Shown piece after piece: positions 30,085-32,797 of a stretch of 32,797 nucleotides of DNA; the stretch's first letter is position 1, and each line of letters starts with the position of its first letter. Source of the DNA: CAYLLN01 sp036496265 (lineage in GTDB: Bacteria > Planctomycetota > Planctomycetia > Pirellulales > Pirellulaceae); contig DASXLL010000201.1 of the NCBI GenBank assembly GCA_036496265.1, forward strand, positions 1 to 32,797, written 5' to 3'. The notes beneath the pieces were generated by a model. It had not been told where the DNA came from. It did not search any database and saw only the letters and a program-made list of their open reading frames with translations. Position numbers and translations under genes: made by a program.

Positions 30085-31254
30085 TTAAGTCACCATGACC
30101 GGTTCCGGTAGCGGGGCGTGTTTCACGGCTTGGAGGGCCGGCATGACTTCGCGGGCGAAGAGGCGCATGCTTTTTTGGGTGAGGTCACTGGGGAGCGTGC
30201 CGAGCTGGAACAGGCCGAGGAGGTTGCCGACGCCGAGGCGTTTTCCATACTCTAAGAGCTTTTGTTTGACCGTGGCGGGGCTGCCGACGATGGCGTAGGC
30301 GCCGGCTTCGATTTGTTGGCGGTTTTCAATGTTGATGAGGAATTGTTTGAGGGCGCCGTGGATGCCGGCGATGGAACGGATGCTGGTGTAGCCGGGAGGT
30401 AGAACCACCAACCCTTTGAGCAGTTGTTTGGCAAAGTAGAAGAGGTGTTTTTCGTATTCGGCCCAGGCTTGTTCGTCGGTTTCGGCGACGTAGATGGGGC
30501 AGAGCCAGCCGAGCTGGTAGGGGCTGGCTTCGTAGCCGTTCTTTTGGGCTGCTTCGCGGAACATGTCGAAGTTGCGTTGGAAGAAGTCGATGTGGAAATA
30601 GGGGATGCCCATGTAGCCGAAGCGGCGGGCGGCGACGAGGTCGATGGTTTCTTTGCTGCCGGCACCGGGGATCCAGACGGTGGGATGCGGCTTTTGGATC
30701 GGCCGCGGCCAAGGGTTCACGTACTTCAGCTTCCAGAATTCGCCGTAGTGCTCGAAGGGGCCGGGCTCGGTCCAGGCCCGCAGCACGAGGTCCATGCCTT
30801 CCTGAAACATCGCGCGGGCGTGGGTGGGATTCATCGAGAAGCTGTAGTATTCCGGGCCGCCACCGACAACGAGACCGGCGATGAGGCGGCCGCCGCTGAT
30901 CACGTCGATCATCGCGAATTCTTCGGCGACGCGCGTGACTGGGTTGTAAAGCGGGAGGGCGTTGCCGATGACGGCGATTTTGCAGCGCTTGGTTTGGCGG
31001 GCGAGAATCGCGCCCATCAAATTCGGGCTGGGCATTGTGCCGTAGGCGTTTTGATGGTGCTCGTTGACGCACACACCGTCAAAGCCAAGCTCGTCGGCGA
31101 GGACGAGCTCGTCGAGATAGCGGTTGTAGAGCTCGTGGCCGTGAGCCGGGTCGTAGAGCGAGTTGGGGAGCCAGGTCCAGGCCGATTCGTATTTGTCGCC
31201 GAAATCGGCCGGGAGGCGATCCCAGGGCATGAGATGGAAGGCGAAGCAATGCAT
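30085..31254 (-). CDS. LLM-class flavin-dependent oxidoreductase (luciferase-like)
   Basis: This 389-residue protein fits the bacterial luciferase-like monooxygenase family. It has the N-terminal barrel strand MHCFAFHLMPW, then ELVLADELGFDGVCVNEHHQNAYGTMPSPNLM with the VNEHH motif, and later VISGGRLIAGLVVGGGPEYYSF. These flavoproteins use reduced FMN or F420 and oxygen; the substrate is unknown. Length is normal. The ATG at 31254 begins at the first conserved strand. It is leftward and diverges from the membrane protein gene at 31428. No obvious partner reductase is nearby. Confidence 0.9.
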   Translation of the reverse strand: MHCFAFHLMPWDRLPADFGDKYESAWTWLPNSLYDPAHGHELYNRYLDELVLADELGFDGVCVNEHHQNAYGTMPSPNLMGAILARQTKRCKIAVIGNALPLYNPVTRVAEEFAMIDVISGGRLIAGLVVGGGPEYYSFSMNPTHARAMFQEGMDLVLRAWTEPGPFEHYGEFWKLKYVNPWPRPIQKPHPTVWIPGAGSKETIDLVAARRFGYMGIPYFHIDFFQRNFDMFREAAQKNGYEASPYQLGWLCPIYVAETDEQAWAEYEKHLFYFAKQLLKGLVVLPPGYTSIRSIAGIHGALKQFLINIENRQQIEAGAYAIVGSPATVKQKLLEYGKRLGVGNLLGLFQLGTLPSDLTQKSMRLFAREVMPALQAVKHAPLPEPVMVT

Positions 31255-31256
31255 AG

Positions 31257-31270
31257 GAATTCAGAATTCA
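31257..31270. repeat. Short tandem GAATTCA pair
   Basis: GAATTCA is present twice without a break, at 31257-31263 and 31264-31270, in the 173-base gap between the divergent oxidoreductase and membrane-protein genes. The AT-rich segment continues to about 31290. It may belong to a short tandem-repeat type seen in planctomycete spacers, which I recall but have not checked. Functional meaning is unknown. Confidence 0.35.
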
Positions 31271-31427
31271 AAATGACGAATTATGATGCGCGAAGTCAGC
31301 CTAGTGTCAGCGCGCTCCCCTCACAAGGCGGTTTCGATCAAGGCCGAATTGCGAAGTGAATTGACAATCCAAATAATAGAGCCCACATTGATTCTCTTTC
31401 CGCTGGCACTTCACAGGCAAGCCAAAC

Positions 31428-31982
31428 ATGTCACAGCCGAGCACCAGTCAGGGCAATCCGAACGATATCAATCCTTATGCGTACACGCCGGACCAGAAAA
31501 TTCCCGGCGACGCTCTGCCCAAGCTTGGCGGCTTAGGAAGTCTGGCGCAAGCCTCGCGCGGGCAGCAATTGAAATCGGCGCGGACGACGTTGATCGCCAT
31601 TGGCATCCTGACGGTGATCGTCAACCTCGTGATGATGGCCCTTCTTCCCGATCAGGTGAAGAAAGCACTTCAGGAAAATGGCCAGGGCCAGAATCAACAG
31701 GCCCTGAATGTCGCCATGGGGGTCGCAATGGCCATTCAGGGCAGCTTCTTGGTGCTGGGCATTGTGTTTATCATCTGCGGCGTTCTCGTGAAGCAGTTTC
31801 CAGTGGCTTGCACGGTCAGCGCGCTGGTGCTCTACATTTTGGCCGCGCTGGCGACGGCGGCGCTGGAGCCGAGCACTCTGGCCCGAGGCATCGTCATCAA
31901 GATCATCATCGTCGTGGCGCTGTTCAAGGCGGTGCAAGCCGCGTTCGCTTATCAAAAAGAGATGCAAACGAGCGGCGCGTGA
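31428..31982 (+). CDS. Hypothetical membrane protein with Pro/Asn-rich N-terminus
   Basis: This 184-residue protein has a polar N-terminal region (to about 48) followed by several hydrophobic segments: LIAIGILTVIVNLVMMALL, NVAMGVAMAIQGSFLVLGIVF, CTVSALVLYILAALATAAL, and IVIKIIIVVALFKAVQAAF. These are likely four membrane helices. I recognise no family. The next gene begins 2 bases after its stop, so the two are likely cotranscribed. The ATG at 31428 is the first in frame after the intergenic region. Confidence 0.75.
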   Translation: MSQPSTSQGNPNDINPYAYTPDQKIPGDALPKLGGLGSLAQASRGQQLKSARTTLIAIGILTVIVNLVMMALLPDQVKKALQENGQGQNQQALNVAMGVAMAIQGSFLVLGIVFIICGVLVKQFPVACTVSALVLYILAALATAALEPSTLARGIVIKIIIVVALFKAVQAAFAYQKEMQTSGA

Positions 31983-31984
31983 CG

Positions 31985-32797
31985 ATGGCTGAGACATTTC
32001 CCCGTCGTGTGGTTGGGAAGCGGCGGTTCGCCCTGGGTTTTTGGGCCTGGCTGGCGGCGGGCCTAGGGCTGCTCGCTTCCGCGGCAATCTCTCGGCAGAG
32101 CGAGTTCGCGTGGCTGGCCGTTTTCCCGCTGCTTCTGGCGGTGACGCTCAAAGCTTTCAGCGAGGGGCTGTTTGAGATGCAGCTTTCGGAGACGTCGCTG
32201 GCGATCAGCGAGGGGCGGCCAATTTCATTCGACAGCATCGTGCGAGTCAAAGCACTGAGCGGCAATTCCAAACTGCCGGCCAGCAGCTTTCCGATTCTGA
32301 TTCGCCATGCCGCGGGTCATTTTGTCATTCCGGCGAAGGTCGATCACCCTTCGACGGAACTTCTGGCTTTTTTGCGGGCCCAGGCGCCGGCGTATGTACT
32401 GCAGCTAGATCCCCGACTGAATGAGTTTTTGGCGAAGCAAGAGGAGCTGTTTGGTGATCGCGTGGCGATTTACGTGGGCGAAAATGTGACAATCGAGGAG
32501 AGCCATTGGAGTGTCGTTAAAGCAATCCTGGCTACTTCATTCGTGTGCAGCGTGGGCGGAATTGCGGCTTACGCGAGCGGCCTTGGAAACGACGGGGCCC
32601 TGATCCTGGGCATCATTTCGATCGTGACTTTTGTCGTGACGGGACTGATCACCCTCATCGTACACAGTCGTTCGCACGGGGCAAAAAATGTGGAAACGGC
32701 CGGATTGGTCGTTTCGCCGGGCGGTCTGGCGATGATTCAGGGCGATTTGATTGGCGAACTGCGGTGGGAAGAGATTCGCAGCGCCAAGCTATCGAAA
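31985..32797 (+). CDS. Membrane protein with two PH-like (YcxB-type) halves (partial, cut by right edge)
   Basis: From the ATG at 31985 the frame is open for 271 codons to the window end. Two similar halves are seen. Each has a pair of hydrophobic segments (about 20-55 and 185-230) followed by a beta-rich soluble stretch: LAISEGRPISFDSIVRVKAL (about 78-97) in the first and LVVSPGGLAMIQGDLIGELRW in the second. The pattern resembles bacterial PH-like domains found next to membrane helices. It follows the membrane protein gene by 2 bases and is probably its operon partner. Its C-terminus is not in the window, and no specific function is inferred. Confidence 0.7.
   Translation, partial: MAETFPRRVVGKRRFALGFWAWLAAGLGLLASAAISRQSEFAWLAVFPLLLAVTLKAFSEGLFEMQLSETSLAISEGRPISFDSIVRVKALSGNSKLPASSFPILIRHAAGHFVIPAKVDHPSTELLAFLRAQAPAYVLQLDPRLNEFLAKQEELFGDRVAIYVGENVTIEESHWSVVKAILATSFVCSVGGIAAYASGLGNDGALILGIISIVTFVVTGLITLIVHSRSHGAKNVETAGLVVSPGGLAMIQGDLIGELRWEEIRSAKLSK

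Noticed and set aside
30424..31359. Rightward open frame of 311 residues opposite the luciferase-like gene
   Set aside because: It is the antisense of a clearly recognisable flavin-dependent oxidoreductase and has no family signature of its own.

Overview
The window reads as a chromosomal segment of a planctomycete, probably order Pirellulales. This is inferred from content, not from a marker gene. Two proteins (the left-edge serpin and the 950-residue dockerin protein) carry the N-terminal LEPR-XLL-type motif typical of exported planctomycete proteins. A Cys-rich HEAT protein, a CxC/CPxC zinc-ribbon membrane protein, antitoxins ending in a Trp-terminated tail, and GC-rich intergenic palindromes point the same way. 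No rRNA, tRNA, CRISPR array or intact insertion sequence was seen.

Layout. 1-1300: a serpin cut by the left edge, a palindromic repeat, and a two-gene module whose nucleotidyltransferase is truncated. 1658-5091: phosphoglucomutase converging on L-isoaspartyl methyltransferase, an ABM-domain monooxygenase, and a VapBC-type toxin-antitoxin pair. 5147-8002: a secreted esterase and an SLC13-type permease with two TrkA-C domains. 8150-9871: the Cys-rich HEAT protein. 10141-17426: a leftward type VI secretion gene set (tssA, tssB, tssC, hcp, tagJ/impE) followed by a YkgJ-type Cys-cluster protein and a methyltransferase with a regulatory domain. 17704-20556: a secreted LEPR-XLL/dockerin protein. 20557-21208: 652 bases without a gene, holding short repeats. 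21209-26283: a DNA-repair and stress island with an ATP-dependent DNA ligase, a LigD-like phosphoesterase-polymerase, two Lys-rich small proteins (DUF6496-like and DUF3175-like) and a FAD-Rieske oxidoreductase. 26531-32797: a cupin/phosphomannose-isomerase-like protein, a zinc-ribbon membrane protein, a toxin-first PIN module, a GIY-YIG-type nuclease, a luciferase-like monooxygenase and two membrane proteins, the last cut by the right edge.

How the genes work together. The T6SS genes encode the contractile sheath (TssB/TssC), inner tube (Hcp), TssA and the accessory TagJ. Baseplate, membrane-complex, ClpV and VgrG genes are absent from the window, so the machine must be completed elsewhere. 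The YkgJ and methyltransferase genes share an ATGA overlap and follow in the same direction, which suggests a modification activity tied to the system. In the repair island the domains of a LigD protein are divided between two genes that also share an ATGA overlap, headed by a gene for a very basic 60-residue protein. No Ku gene is visible.

The most unusual features are the T6SS-linked methyltransferase pair, the split LigD operon with Lys-rich partners, and the palindromes that recur in the spacers, including a 30-bp element shared by the pgm leader and the tssC-hcp gap.
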